Notes: generated from the letters alone by a model not told the origin. DNA of 64,000 nucleotides from JBFWVR01 sp050246635 (GCA_050246635.1 JBFWVR010000002.1:372001-436000), one strand, 5' to 3'; shown: positions 24,046 through 33,197, counted from the stretch's first letter. Numbers and translations: made by a program.

Positions 24046-27000
24046 TCACTTCACCCCGCGGCCGCGCACGAACGTGCCGACGTGGTACCGCGCCTGCCGG
24101 GGAATGCGGGTGATCTGCCTGGCGAGCCGGCGCAGGCGCTCGCCGCCCGTGCGGCCCGCGTGCCCGGCGCCCTTGCGCAGGTGATGGAGCGATTGCCGCG
24201 CCGACTTGCGCGCCGCCGCGAGCCGCGCGTCCCCGGCCATGCGCCCCCGCACCGCGACCCCCCCTGCCAGCAGGAGCACCACCGGCAGGAGCGCGAGGCC
24301 CGCGGCACGCGCCGCAAGGGAACGCGCCCGCCCACGGCCACGCAGGCTGATGAGGCGGGTGGCCAGCGCATCGACGTCGCCGCCCGGCACCGGCGGCCAG
24401 AGTGCCTCGCCGGCATACCCGGTGAGCCGCGCGACCTCGCCGGCCGGGTCGGCCAGGGCCTCGCGGAGTTCGTCCAAGAGCGCGCTCGCGGACGCGCCGT
24501 GGCGCAGCCCGCCGCCGTTGGCACGGAGCAGCCACGTGAGCGGCTTCGCCACCGGGGCGGCAGGACTCGCGGGCGGCAACGCGAGAATCGCGGGCCGGCC
24601 GGCGGCCACCGCGCCGAGCAGCGCCGTGACGTGTCCGCCGACGACGGCCCTCGCGCCAGCCACCGATGCGTAGAGGAGCGCGTCGTCGCCCCGGCCGTCG
24701 GCCGGGTAGCTGGTGGGCCACAGCACCACGCCGTCGCGGTCCGCGATACCCGAGGCGTCCCACTCGGCGGTGCGCCCGGGCGCCGGCCGGATCACCACCG
24801 CCAGATCCCGCAGCCGGCTGTCGCCGCTCGTGCGCAGCGCGTCAACGAAGCTGTCGGCCAGCCGGACCTCCTGTCGAGTCGCGGCAAACGTGCCAGGTGA
24901 CGCCACGTACAGGACGTAGTCACGTTCCGCATCGAGCCCGCACTGGGTTCGCAGGTCCGCGACGGCCTCCGGGGACACCCCGCGGAACGATTCCAGCGCG
25001 GTGGCGCCACTGACAACAACGGCGGCCTCGTCGACCAGTCCCGCCGCCGCGAGCGCGTGCCGATCGGCGGGGCTCCAGACCGACACCAGCGTGGGTCGGC
25101 CAAGCAGGAGGCCGTGATTGACGCCGTGCTCCCCACCGGATGCCAGGGCCGCTGCCGGCACGCCAAGCTGTCGGGCAGCCTTGAGGAGATCGATCTGGCC
25201 GGCGCTCGCCTCGGCCGCCGTCACCAGGTCCATCGCGGGCAGGACGAGCAACACGTCCGGCCGCTCGGTGTCCATCAACCCGCGGGCGCCAGCCGGGACG
25301 GGGACCGCGTGCTCGAGCAGGCCGAGCCGCCGCACGAGCCGCAACGCGCCATCGACGCCGGCAGCAGCGGTGTCCTGCAAGCCCACCGGCAGCAGGTGCC
25401 GGCGCACGCGGGTGTTCCAGTCGCCGTCCGCCACCGGCTCCTCCACGGCCGGCACGACCGGCACCAGCGTGGCAAGCCCTCCGAGCGCGGCACCGACCTC
25501 ACCCCAGACACCGGTCGCGGCCGGGACGGCGCCGCGGATCCGCGTGCCGTCCGCGGCGATCTCGAGTTGCTCGGACGGCCGACCGCGCCGCTCGCGCCCC
25601 GGCGTGTAGGTCACCGCGAGCCCGCACCCGTGTTCCCGGAGCGCGGCCAGCAGCGGCGCGTGGTGTGCGAGCGCCGCGGCTGACGGCGTGGCGACGAGCA
25701 CGCGTGGAGACGCAGCCGCCCCCATCGTACTTGCGGGCCGCCTCCCCGTTGGCCACACCGCAGAGAGGATGGCCAGCGCCGCCCGTGCCACCCGATCTTC
25801 CCTCGGCGCGGGTCGCGCCGCGGGGTATCGGGCGACTTCCTGAATCAGCCGCTTGGCGGCGGCCAGCTCCGGTGCGGGCACCGGGCCGTGCGGACGGACG
25901 TACGCCCTCGCGGACCGAAGCGCCAAGGTCGACACGTCACCGCGGAACACGGCGGCCAGGTGCCGCATCGACTCGCCAATGGTGGTGGCCATGAGCGGCC
26001 AGCCGCGTCCCCGGCCGTGCAGGGCCTCGAACCGGGTGAGCTCCTCCCCCGTGTCGCTGCCGGGCAGGGCCAGGGCAATCACCGGCACCCGCACGGCCGC
26101 GCCGTCCAGCGCCGCGGCCAACCCGGTCGTGACGATGGCGTCCGCATGCTGGCAGGCTGCGGCCCACCGGGCGTCGCCGTGCCGGGCGCCTCGGGCATCC
26201 ATCACGGCAACCGGCCCGAGCGCGGGCGGCAAGGCCATCGACGCCGCGTCCGGGATCAGCACGGCGGCGCCGGCAACGTGCGCGTCTTCGTGCGTGCGGA
26301 GAACCCGCAGCCACTCCGCGACCCACGCCGTATTGGCGGCCACTGCGTCCTCCACCGACAGGACGATGAGCCTGGAATCGACGGGCAACCCCAGCGCGGC
26401 GAGCACCTCCGCGCGCGGGGGCGGATCCGCGAAGAGGTGGTTGAAGTCGGGCGCGCCGAGCACACTCACGCGTTGCGGAGGCATGCCGTGCAGGTCGATG
26501 GCTTCCCGCCGCTGTTCGCGGTTCCACACGCTGATCGCGTCGGGCCGTTCGTGCAGGTGCGCGCCGCAGGCGAGGTCGTCCCACCGGGCGGTGAGCGCCA
26601 GCGTGCTGGCACCGCGACGGTGGGCGGCGCGCGCATAATCGACCTGCGCGCTTCCGTGCTCGAAGGGCGAGGCAAGCACCACGACGTCGGGCCGGTGCCG
26701 GTCGAGCAGCTCTGTCACGGCCGGGTCGACGGGCAACGCGCGTTCCAGGCGGGTCAAGGTGCGGAGAGCCAGGTCGCGCGCCAGTGACAGTCCCCGGGCA
26801 TCGACCGCCCGATCACGGAGTCGCAGCTGGTCGATCGCGGACCGCACCGCCGCGGCGGCCCGGGTCCTGCGTGGCGAGGCCGGCGGTGGCGCGTACCCGA
26901 GCGAGATGCGAGACGTGGTCCGCGCGAGGGCGCCAATCGCGGTGAGCTCCTCATTGGCCGCGACCCGCTCGGCGACGACGTGCACGCGGTCGCCGCGGGC

Positions 27001-27078
27001 CGCGAGGCCGCGCAGCAGCCCCAGGTGCGGCGCCGCCGCCCCCAGGCTCGACACCACGAATACGACGCGCTCCGGCAT
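24046..27078 (-). CDS. SWD-7: degenerate double SWD protein
   Basis: 1010 residues with two SWD-like modules that have lost most core motifs. Module one begins VVFVVSSLGAAAPHLG; SWDNL has become RWDDLACGAH and the RPHP region reads VLIPDAASM, although SVWNREQRREAIDLHG and GAPDFNHLF remain. Module two (from about residue 450) starts VLVATPSAAALAHHAP; the SWDNL position reads SGGEHGVNHG, RPHP has become RPAP, and VGxNTS has become VGGHVTA. Near the C-terminus a hydrophobic stretch, LALLPVVLLLAGGVAV, precedes a basic tail ending RYHVGTFVRGRGVK, suggesting membrane attachment. It is probably a non-catalytic scaffold or regulator, or an enzyme with altered chemistry. SWD-9 and SWD-11 are its closest relatives. 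ATG at 27078 is 27 bases after the previous stop. Confidence 0.8.
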   Translation of the reverse strand: MPERVVFVVSSLGAAAPHLGLLRGLAARGDRVHVVAERVAANEELTAIGALARTTSRISLGYAPPPASPRRTRAAAAVRSAIDQLRLRDRAVDARGLSLARDLALRTLTRLERALPVDPAVTELLDRHRPDVVVLASPFEHGSAQVDYARAAHRRGASTLALTARWDDLACGAHLHERPDAISVWNREQRREAIDLHGMPPQRVSVLGAPDFNHLFADPPPRAEVLAALGLPVDSRLIVLSVEDAVAANTAWVAEWLRVLRTHEDAHVAGAAVLIPDAASMALPPALGPVAVMDARGARHGDARWAAACQHADAIVTTGLAAALDGAAVRVPVIALALPGSDTGEELTRFEALHGRGRGWPLMATTIGESMRHLAAVFRGDVSTLALRSARAYVRPHGPVPAPELAAAKRLIQEVARYPAARPAPREDRVARAALAILSAVWPTGRRPASTMGAAASPRVLVATPSAAALAHHAPLLAALREHGCGLAVTYTPGRERRGRPSEQLEIAADGTRIRGAVPAATGVWGEVGAALGGLATLVPVVPAVEEPVADGDWNTRVRRHLLPVGLQDTAAAGVDGALRLVRRLGLLEHAVPVPAGARGLMDTERPDVLLVLPAMDLVTAAEASAGQIDLLKAARQLGVPAAALASGGEHGVNHGLLLGRPTLVSVWSPADRHALAAAGLVDEAAVVVSGATALESFRGVSPEAVADLRTQCGLDAERDYVLYVASPGTFAATRQEVRLADSFVDALRTSGDSRLRDLAVVIRPAPGRTAEWDASGIADRDGVVLWPTSYPADGRGDDALLYASVAGARAVVGGHVTALLGAVAAGRPAILALPPASPAAPVAKPLTWLLRANGGGLRHGASASALLDELREALADPAGEVARLTGYAGEALWPPVPGGDVDALATRLISLRGRGRARSLAARAAGLALLPVVLLLAGGVAVRGRMAGDARLAAARKSARQSLHHLRKGAGHAGRTGGERLRRLARQITRIPRQARYHVGTFVRGRGVK

Positions 27079-27105
27079 GACTTCTGTGAGTGGCGCGAGC
27101 GGCGA

Positions 27106-27582
27106 TCAGGCCAGCGGCTCGTTCGGTGACGCCTGTGGCCCGTGCTTGATGGCCCGCTTGCGTGCCTTGGCCTCGGCGCGCTCGGCCTCGGCCCGGGCAC
27201 GCGCCGCGGCGTCGGCCGCCTCGATGCGCGAGCGGAAACGGCGGATGACGCGGCCGGCGCACGCCACGCCGGCGCGCGACTCGAGGGGACGCGCCCGGCC
27301 GATCACCTGCATCCGCGCCAGGCCTTCGGCCACCGCCGCGACCTGCTCCGCCGTGAGCGCGGGTGTCGCGAGCGCCGGCACCTCGATCACCCGCACCGAC
27401 GGCAGACCGGTGGCCGCCAGCGCTGACACCCGCTCGGTGGCCCCGGGCACCAGCACCCAGTCGGCTCCGCGCGTCGGCGTCGCGGTTACGCGGAGCACGC
27501 CGGCCGCGAGGCCGGCCGCGGCGGCCGCGGCCTCGAGCTGGCCGGCCACCGCCGGCGCTGCGCCGATGACGAGGATGCGCAC
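27106..27582 (-). CDS. Small Rossmann-like protein with charged C-terminal helix (unknown)
   Basis: 158 residues, unknown function. The N-terminal half has an alternating beta/alpha look (VRILVIGAAPAVAGQLEAAA, DWVLVPGATERVSAL, VRVIEVPALATPALTAEQ), like a receiver or nucleotide-binding fold but without recognisable catalytic residues. The C-terminal third is charged helix (EAADAAARARAEAERAEAKA). The protein at 43697 has the same design and the same position immediately upstream of a degenerate double SWD gene, so I treat the two as paralogues. I chose GTG at 27582, 4 bases after the preceding stop, because it begins directly at the first beta strand. Start confidence is moderate. Confidence 0.72.
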   Translation of the reverse strand: MRILVIGAAPAVAGQLEAAAAAAGLAAGVLRVTATPTRGADWVLVPGATERVSALAATGLPSVRVIEVPALATPALTAEQVAAVAEGLARMQVIGRARPLESRAGVACAGRVIRRFRSRIEAADAAARARAEAERAEAKARKRAIKHGPQASPNEPLA

Positions 27583-27586
27583 CGAC

Positions 27587-28768
27587 TCAGACCGCCTGCA
27601 CGGCGGCGTCGAAGAACGCCGCCTCGACACCCATCGCGGCGCATGTGCGCCGGATCTCGTCCAGGTAGTTGGTGTTCATCACCAGCACCGCGAGCCGCCC
27701 CTCGGCGGTCCGCAGTGCGTCGGGCGCGTCGATCCGGCGCCCCGAAAGCGGGACGAAGCACCCCTGCTTGTTCGTGTTGACGTCCACGGCCAGGTCGAGC
27801 AGCCCACCGGCGTCGCGATCGACCAGCAGCGAGAAGATCACGCCCTTGGTGGCCATGCCCCAGACGACCGTCCGCATCCCGGACGCCTTGAGGGCCTCGA
27901 GCCGGGCCCGCGTCTCGGCGATCCGCTGGCGTTCGCCGGCCGCGTAGGCCTGAAGGGCGCTGACGAACGCCGCGGCCGCCTCGTCGGGCGCAGGCGTCGC
28001 GGGCTCGGCAGCGACCGCCTCCATCCACCGGTACTGGTTGCCGAAGGCCACGCGCGTTGCCGTCGGCGCGAAACCGGCGCGGGCCAGGACCGAGCCGAGG
28101 CTGGCCGGGCTGAAGTAGTTGCAGTGCTCGTAGCAGAAGTCCCAGAACGTCTGCTCGTGGACGATCCACCCCGCATCGGGCACCTCGACGAAGAGGGGCA
28201 CGCCGGCGCGGTCGCCGAGCGCGTCGCGGAGGTCGCGGACGAAGGGCACCGGCTGCGGGATGTGCTCCAGCACGTGACGGCAGACGAAGAGGGACGGCAC
28301 GTCCTCGAGCAGGTCGTCGTGGAAGACGCCCTTCACCAGCCGGACGCGGCCATCGGCCTCGGTCGAGTCACCCGGCAGCGCCGGGTCGACCCCGAGGCCC
28401 CGGCACTCGGGCCAGACCCGCGCCGCGGCCTTGAGGAACGTGCCGTTGCCGCAGCCGATGTCCACGAGGTAGCCGCGCGCCAGGTCGTACTTCTCGCCGA
28501 GATAGCGGGCAATCTCCTCGTAGTACGCCGCCATCACCGCCGAGGGCACCGCGTTGTCGTACCCGGCGTCGTAGTCGAGGCGCGCGGGATCGAACGTGCC
28601 GTTCCACGCGAAGCTGCAGTGGGGACAGACCGACAGGGTGAGCACCCCCCGCTTCGCGCCGAGCGCCGCCTCACGCGTCCGGTACACGTAGTTCTGCATC
28701 GTCGGGAGCGGATCCCGGGTGACCGTGACCACCGCATCGGTGGCGCCGCAGACCGGACAGGCCGTCAT
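27587..28768 (-). CDS. Sugar C-methyltransferase-like protein (zinc-binding, class I SAM)
   Basis: 393 residues in the three-part layout of NDP-hexose C-methyltransferases. It has N-terminal cysteine pairs (CPVCG, CPHCSFAW), a SAM domain (YLVDIGCGNGTFLKAAARVW, FVCRHVLEHIPQPVPFVRDL), and a C-terminal Rossmann unit (VVWGMATKGVIFSLLVDRDA, DVNTNKQGCFVPLSGRRI). The VWGMATKG and NTNKQG elements correspond to the GYGAAAKA and DRNPHKQG elements of the clearer C-methyltransferase at 31965. It may alkylate the same or a second keto-sugar; a role in another precursor is possible. ATG at 28768 has GGGGGAGGG upstream and overlaps the dehydratase stop as ATGA. Confidence 0.85.
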   Translation of the reverse strand: MTACPVCGATDAVVTVTRDPLPTMQNYVYRTREAALGAKRGVLTLSVCPHCSFAWNGTFDPARLDYDAGYDNAVPSAVMAAYYEEIARYLGEKYDLARGYLVDIGCGNGTFLKAAARVWPECRGLGVDPALPGDSTEADGRVRLVKGVFHDDLLEDVPSLFVCRHVLEHIPQPVPFVRDLRDALGDRAGVPLFVEVPDAGWIVHEQTFWDFCYEHCNYFSPASLGSVLARAGFAPTATRVAFGNQYRWMEAVAAEPATPAPDEAAAAFVSALQAYAAGERQRIAETRARLEALKASGMRTVVWGMATKGVIFSLLVDRDAGGLLDLAVDVNTNKQGCFVPLSGRRIDAPDALRTAEGRLAVLVMNTNYLDEIRRTCAAMGVEAAFFDAAVQAV

Positions 28769-29757
28769 GCCCTCCCCCATCGCTCGAACCATGCCTGGTA
28801 CCAGGTGACCGTCTCGCGCAGGCCGGCCTCGAAGGACGTCCGTGGCGTCCAGTCCAGGAGCGTGCGCGCCTTGTCGGCGGCGAGCCACTGCTCGCGGATC
28901 TCGGCGCGCGCCGTGCCCCGGATGTCGGGCACGAGGTCGGCGCGTCCCATCACGTCCTGGATCGCCGCGATGACCTCGAGCACCGTGCGCCGCGCGTCGC
29001 CACTGAAGTTGACGGCATGGCCGGCGCGGCCGCCGGCGGCGGCCTCGGCGAGCGCGAGGTAGGCGGAGGCCGCGTCCTTCACGAAGAGGTAATCGCGGAC
29101 GAACGTGCCGTCGCTGCGCACGATCGGCCGTTCGCCGCGGGCGAGCGAGCGAATGGTGCCCGGCACGATGCGGCTCCAGTTGAGGTCGCCGCCGCCGTAG
29201 ATGTTGCCGCAGCGCGCGACGTTCACCGGCAAGCCGTATGTCTCGTGGTAACTCTGCGCGAGCAGGTCCGTGCACGCCTTCGAGACGTCGTACGGGTGCC
29301 GCGCGCGCAGCGGCGTGTCCTCGGTGTACGGCAGGACGTCGGCCGCACCGTAGGCCTTGTCGCTCGACGCGACGGCCACCGCCGTCACCACCTCGCGATG
29401 GGCCCGGCAGGCCTCGAGCACGTGGTAGGTGCCGCGGATGTTCGCCTCGAAGGTCGTGAGCGGCGATCGCACGGCGGGGCCGACGAGCGCCTGCGCGCCC
29501 AGGTGGATCACCGTGTCCACCTCCCACATCCCGATCGCGCGCTCCACCGCACCGTAGTCCTCGAGCGCGCCGTAGACGATCTTGATCCGGGACACGTCGC
29601 CGCCCGAGACGAGCTCCGACTGGGGATCCAGGTCCACGACCAGCGCGACGACCGTCGCGCCGCGCTCGAGCAGCTGCTTCACCACCCACGAGCCGACCAC
29701 GCCACTCGCGCCCGTCACGAGCACGCGGCGCGCGCGCCAGAAACCGTCGGCCGCCAT
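28765..29757 (-). CDS. NDP-sugar 4,6-dehydratase, probably CDP-glucose 4,6-dehydratase (RfbG-like)
   Basis: 330-residue extended short-chain dehydrogenase. The NAD-binding GASGVVG is at residues 16-22, the catalytic SSDK at 131-134 and YDVSK at 156-160. FWRARRVLVTGASG, VIHLGAQALVGPAVRSPL and AVASSDKAYG align by eye with the RfbG family, which makes CDP-4-keto-6-deoxyglucose from CDP-glucose. The glucose-1-phosphate cytidylyltransferase (rfbF) five genes upstream supports this; a GDP- or dTDP-sugar dehydratase is the alternative. ATG at 29757 shares one base with the previous stop (TGATG) and begins MAADGFW, the expected N-terminus. I leave the symbol blank because the nucleotide is inferred from context. 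Confidence 0.86.
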   Translation of the reverse strand: MAADGFWRARRVLVTGASGVVGSWVVKQLLERGATVVALVVDLDPQSELVSGGDVSRIKIVYGALEDYGAVERAIGMWEVDTVIHLGAQALVGPAVRSPLTTFEANIRGTYHVLEACRAHREVVTAVAVASSDKAYGAADVLPYTEDTPLRARHPYDVSKACTDLLAQSYHETYGLPVNVARCGNIYGGGDLNWSRIVPGTIRSLARGERPIVRSDGTFVRDYLFVKDAASAYLALAEAAAGGRAGHAVNFSGDARRTVLEVIAAIQDVMGRADLVPDIRGTARAEIREQWLAADKARTLLDWTPRTSFEAGLRETVTWYQAWFERWGRA

Positions 29758-30524
29758 CACTTCACCCGCCGCAGCCAGGCCTGCGGCCAGTGCGTCACGT
29801 TCTCGCGGAGCTCGCTCTCGTTGAAGGGCCACGCGGGCTGCTCGAGCACGAACTCCGGGCGCGTGGCCAGGAAGTCGTGCACTGCCGAGATCGGGTTGTC
29901 CTCACGCCATTCCGGCGTGCCGCGCGGCGCGTCGGCCACCTCCTGCATCACGCCGTCGGTCGCGACGATGTAGGAGCCCGGCGTCACCATGTCCCAGTAC
30001 GCCTCGAGCTCCGCCCGCACGTGCGCCCGGGAGTGGTTCGAGTCGAGCAGCACGAGCACGGTCTCCCCGGGCGCGACGAGTCCCTTCACCCGGGACACGA
30101 GCGCCGGATCGACCGAGCTGCCCTCCACCAGCGTGATGTACTCGAAGAGCGGGTGCGCCTCGAGGGCCTGGCGGTTGTGGGGCCGGATCTCGATGTCGAT
30201 GCCGACGACGCGGCCGCGGCCCATCGCCTTGCAGAGGCTGGCGTAGTAGATCAGCGACCCGCCGTGCGCGACGCCGGTCTCGACGATCACGTCGGGGGCC
30301 ACCGCGTGGATGACCTCCTGCAGCCGGACCATGTCGTCCGGCAGCTGGATGACGGGACGGCCCATCCAGCTGAACGTGTAGGTGTACTTCTGGTTCCAGC
30401 CCACCTTCAGCCAGAGCCGGGAGAGGATCTCGAAGCCCTCGCGCGAGTAGAGCGGGATCTCGGTCGTGCCGTCGCCGCCCGGCACCGCGATCGTCTGTGC
30501 CGCCGTGTCGATTGTGTAGGTCAT
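29757..30524 (-). CDS. CmcI/cephalosporin hydroxylase-family protein (methyltransferase fold)
   Basis: 255 residues of the CmcI family, whose crystallised member has a SAM-methyltransferase fold and whose relatives include rhamnosyl O-methyltransferases. Visible features are TFSWMGRPVIQLPDDMVRLQ, VIVETGVAHGGSLIYYASLC (SAM loop), VVGIDIEIRPHNRQALE, ITLVEGSSVDP, VLVLLDSNHSRAHVRAELE (conserved DSNH) and GSYIVATDGVMQ. It is predicted to O-methylate the deoxyhexose made by the surrounding cassette, or the corresponding glycan residue. ATG at 30524 overlaps the upstream stop as ATGA. Despite the family name, nothing suggests antibiotic synthesis. Confidence 0.87.
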   Translation of the reverse strand: MTYTIDTAAQTIAVPGGDGTTEIPLYSREGFEILSRLWLKVGWNQKYTYTFSWMGRPVIQLPDDMVRLQEVIHAVAPDVIVETGVAHGGSLIYYASLCKAMGRGRVVGIDIEIRPHNRQALEAHPLFEYITLVEGSSVDPALVSRVKGLVAPGETVLVLLDSNHSRAHVRAELEAYWDMVTPGSYIVATDGVMQEVADAPRGTPEWREDNPISAVHDFLATRPEFVLEQPAWPFNESELRENVTHWPQAWLRRVK

Positions 30525-31441
30525 GCCCCTGCCGTTCCCAGTCGTCGTTCCCACCACGCCGCGGTGTCCTGCAGCCCCGCGCGCAGGCCGAACCGCGGCG
30601 TGAAGCCCACGTCCCCGTGGAGGCGCGCGACGTCGCCGACCACCAACGGGTATCGATCCTCGCCGGCGTCCGGCACCGGCTCGAGCCGCAGCGGGCGGCC
30701 GAGCGCCTCGGCGACGTGCGCCGCCAGCGTGGCCAGGCTCACCGCCTCGCCGGACGCGATGTTCACCGGGCCGTCGACGGGCGCGTCGACGAGCGCCGCG
30801 AACGCCCCCGCCACGTCGTCGACGTGCAGGTAGTCACGCACCTGCGCCGGGTGGCGCAGGCGCATCGGCGCCCCCGTCGCGACCGCCCGCACGATGGCCG
30901 GGACGAGCCGCTCCGGCGCCTCCTCGGGCCCGTGCAGGAAGAACACGCGGCCCCAGGCGAACCCGACCCCCTCCTGCGCCGCCAGCCGCCCGACGATGCC
31001 GGCGAGCCCGTGTTTGCTCGCCGCGTACAGCGTGGCGGGCTCGAGGGGCGTGACCGCCTCCGAACAGTAGCCGTAGCGCCAGTCGTACTCGGCACAGGTC
31101 CCCGCGCCGACCACCCGCCGCCCCCCTTCGCGCACGAAGCGGTCGACGAGCGCCAGGCTGGACTGCACCCAGGGCAGGTTCTCGCGGGACGTGACGTAGG
31201 CCCCTGGCGTGACGTCCCACGCGAGATGCAGCAGCACCTCGGGGCGCACGCGCTCGACGAGCGCGGCCGCCGCGCGGTGGTCGTGCAGGTCGACGGCGTG
31301 GACGTGGAGGTGTGGCGACGCCACCGGTAACGGCCGGCGCGTGACGGCGTGCACCTCATGGCCACGCGCGATCAGCGGCTCCAGCGTGCGGCGGCCGATG
31401 AACCCGCCGGCGCCCGTCACGAGGACCCGCGACGGCGTCAC
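30521..31441 (-). CDS. NAD(P)-dependent NDP-sugar epimerase/reductase
   Basis: 306-residue extended short-chain dehydrogenase. GAGGFIG (residues 10-16) binds NAD(P), LLHLAWDVTPGAY follows the LxHxAW pattern of sugar 4-keto reductases and epimerases, GAGTCAEYDW supplies the catalytic Ser/Thr region, and YAASKHG contains YxxxK. Its place after the 3,5-epimerase and before the dehydratase suggests it performs the final 4-keto reduction in the CDP-deoxyhexose pathway; epimerisation is possible. It starts at GTG 31441, overlapping the epimerase stop as GTGA and giving VTPSRVLVTGAGG. Confidence 0.88.
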   Translation of the reverse strand: MTPSRVLVTGAGGFIGRRTLEPLIARGHEVHAVTRRPLPVASPHLHVHAVDLHDHRAAAALVERVRPEVLLHLAWDVTPGAYVTSRENLPWVQSSLALVDRFVREGGRRVVGAGTCAEYDWRYGYCSEAVTPLEPATLYAASKHGLAGIVGRLAAQEGVGFAWGRVFFLHGPEEAPERLVPAIVRAVATGAPMRLRHPAQVRDYLHVDDVAGAFAALVDAPVDGPVNIASGEAVSLATLAAHVAEALGRPLRLEPVPDAGEDRYPLVVGDVARLHGDVGFTPRFGLRAGLQDTAAWWERRLGTAGA

Positions 31442-31968
31442 GGGCGGAGCGGGCCCCAGCCGCGGTCCTGATCCGAGAGGCCGGTGGGTGCGAGCGGCCA
31501 CGCGATGGCCAGCGTGGGATCGTCCCAGCGGATGCCGTCGCCGGCCTCGCGGGCATAGTACGCGCCGATGTGATAGAGCACGGTCGTCTCGTCGGCAAGC
31601 GTCTGGAACCCGTGCGCCACTCCTTCCGGCATGAAGACCAGGCGGCGGTTGGCGGCGGTCAGCTCGAAGCCTTCCCAGCGGCCGAAGGTCGGCGACCCGG
31701 GACGGATGTCGGCGACGACGTCGAAGAAGGCGCCGCTGACGCAGGTGACCAGCTTGGCATCGGCATGCGGGGCACGCTGGAAGTGGAGGCCGCGCAGGGT
31801 GCCGCGGCGCGCGTTGTGCGACAGGGCCGTGCGCACGAACCCGCCGGTCCAGCCGGCGGCGGCGAGCGCACGCGCCTGGAACAGCTCCGCGAACCAGCCC
31901 CGATCGTCGGCGGCCACCGGCGGATCGACGAGGAACACGCCGGCCAGGCGCGTCTCGTGCAGCGTCAC
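31438..31968 (-). CDS. NDP-4-keto-6-deoxyhexose 3,5-epimerase (RmlC-like)
   Basis: 176-residue cupin of the RmlC family. The catalytic His lies in RGTLRGLHFQ (H62) and the catalytic Tyr in TTVLYHIGAYY (Y132); MPEGVAHGFQTL and the C-terminal LSDQDRGWGP are also family hallmarks. RmlC epimerises C3 and C5 of 4-keto-6-deoxy sugars. The CDP context suggests a CDP-linked substrate rather than dTDP, and some C-methyl sugar pathways use such epimerases at only one centre. GTG at 31968 overlaps the preceding stop as GTGA; the long upstream frame is a shadow of the methyltransferase gene. Confidence 0.92.
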   Translation of the reverse strand: MTLHETRLAGVFLVDPPVAADDRGWFAELFQARALAAAGWTGGFVRTALSHNARRGTLRGLHFQRAPHADAKLVTCVSGAFFDVVADIRPGSPTFGRWEGFELTAANRRLVFMPEGVAHGFQTLADETTVLYHIGAYYAREAGDGIRWDDPTLAIAWPLAPTGLSDQDRGWGPLRP

Positions 31969-33197
31969 AGCACGCGGACCTTCGGGATCGCCACGAGGAA
32001 CCGCCCGCCGGCCTCGCGATACGCGGCCTCCTGCCGGAGCACCTCGTCGGCGAGGTTCCAGACGAAGAGCAGCACGTAATCCGGCCGCCGCTCCGCGATG
32101 GCCGAAGCATCGACGATGGGGATGCCGCATCCCGGCATCCGACGGCCCTGCTTGTGCGGGTTGCGATCGGCGACGAAGTCGACGAGCTGGTCGTCCACGC
32201 CGCAGTAGTTCAGGAGGATCGTGGCCTTGGCCGCCGCGCCGTACCCGGCAATGGTCGCGCCCCCCGCCTTCAACTCGGCCAGCGTGCGCGTCAGGTCCGC
32301 CCGCACGCCTTCGACCGCGCGGCGGAACGGCTCGTAGTAGGCGGCCTCCTGCATGCCGAGCGCACGCTCCTCGTCCAGCAGGGCCTGCGCGGAGGCGCCA
32401 TGGGCCGTGCCGAACCCGATCGTCAGCCGCAGCGAGCCGCCGTGGATGGGCACCCGGACGACGTCCTCCAGGACGAGGCCGTGCCGCTCCACGAGCGCCG
32501 CCACCGCCGTCACGGAGAAGTACGACAGGTGCTCGTGGTAGATCGTGTCGAACTCGACCTTCTCCACCATGTCGCGCACGTAGGGCGCCTCGATGACGAT
32601 CACGCCGCCCGGCTCGAGCATCGCCCGGGCGCCCGCGATGAACCCGTTCGGGTCCGGCACGTGCGCGAAGACGTTCAGCCCGAGGATCACGTCGGCTCGA
32701 CGGCCCTCGCCGGCGAGTCGCGTCCCGAGCTCGCGGCCGAAGAACGCATTGAGGGTGGGGATGCCGCGTTCGCGTTCCGCGACCGCCGCGATGTTGCCGG
32801 CCGGCTCGATGCCGAGCACCGGCACGCCCTGCTGCTTGAAGTACTGGAGCAGGTAGCCGTCGTTGCTCGCGATCTCGACGACCAGGCTGTCGGCGCCCAG
32901 GCCGCGGCCCTGCACGAGGCTGGTGGCCAGTGCCTCGGCGTGGCGCAGCATCGACCCGGAGTACGACGAGAAGTACAGGTACTCCGAGAACATGTCCTCC
33001 GGCGGGACCACGTGGCGGAGCTGCACGAGCGAACACGCCGGGCAGAGCGCGACGTCGAGCGGGAACCGCGGCTCTTCGCGGGACGCGTCGGCCGCGGGGT
33101 ACGCGTTGGCCAGCGGCAGCGTCCCGAGCGAGACGATCCCGGTGAGCGGGCCCGCGTCGCAGGCGAGGCAGCGCTCGCGCGCCAGCGGCGCGCTCAC
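31965..33197 (-). CDS. NDP-hexose 3-C-methyltransferase-like protein (TylC3 type)
   Basis: 410 residues. N-terminal zinc-site cysteines (CLAC at 10-13, CPACSLVQL further on) are followed by LGTLPLANAYP, a SAM domain (VVEIASNDGYLLQYFKQQG, GIEPAGNIAAVAE, ILGLNVFAHVPDPNGFIAG), then YHEHLSYFSVTA containing the His pair placed near the active site in TylC3-type C-methyltransferases. The C-terminal Rossmann unit has IAGYGAAAKATILLNYCG and DRNPHKQGRRMPG. Family enzymes methylate C3 of a 4-keto-6-deoxy sugar nucleotide. GTG at 33197 overlaps the rfbF stop as GTGA. This gene is the main reason to infer a branched-chain sugar. Confidence 0.92.
   Translation of the reverse strand: MSAPLARERCLACDAGPLTGIVSLGTLPLANAYPAADASREEPRFPLDVALCPACSLVQLRHVVPPEDMFSEYLYFSSYSGSMLRHAEALATSLVQGRGLGADSLVVEIASNDGYLLQYFKQQGVPVLGIEPAGNIAAVAERERGIPTLNAFFGRELGTRLAGEGRRADVILGLNVFAHVPDPNGFIAGARAMLEPGGVIVIEAPYVRDMVEKVEFDTIYHEHLSYFSVTAVAALVERHGLVLEDVVRVPIHGGSLRLTIGFGTAHGASAQALLDEERALGMQEAAYYEPFRRAVEGVRADLTRTLAELKAGGATIAGYGAAAKATILLNYCGVDDQLVDFVADRNPHKQGRRMPGCGIPIVDASAIAERRPDYVLLFVWNLADEVLRQEAAYREAGGRFLVAIPKVRVL

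Noticed and set aside
27587..29689. A single 700-residue fusion of dehydratase shadow and methyltransferase
   Set aside because: The upstream part is an out-of-frame reading of the RfbG-like gene. The methyltransferase starts at 28768 with its own ribosome-binding site.
29757..30524. Antibiotic (cephamycin) biosynthesis from the CmcI-like protein
   Set aside because: No beta-lactam or other antibiotic synthesis genes are nearby; all neighbours are sugar-nucleotide enzymes.
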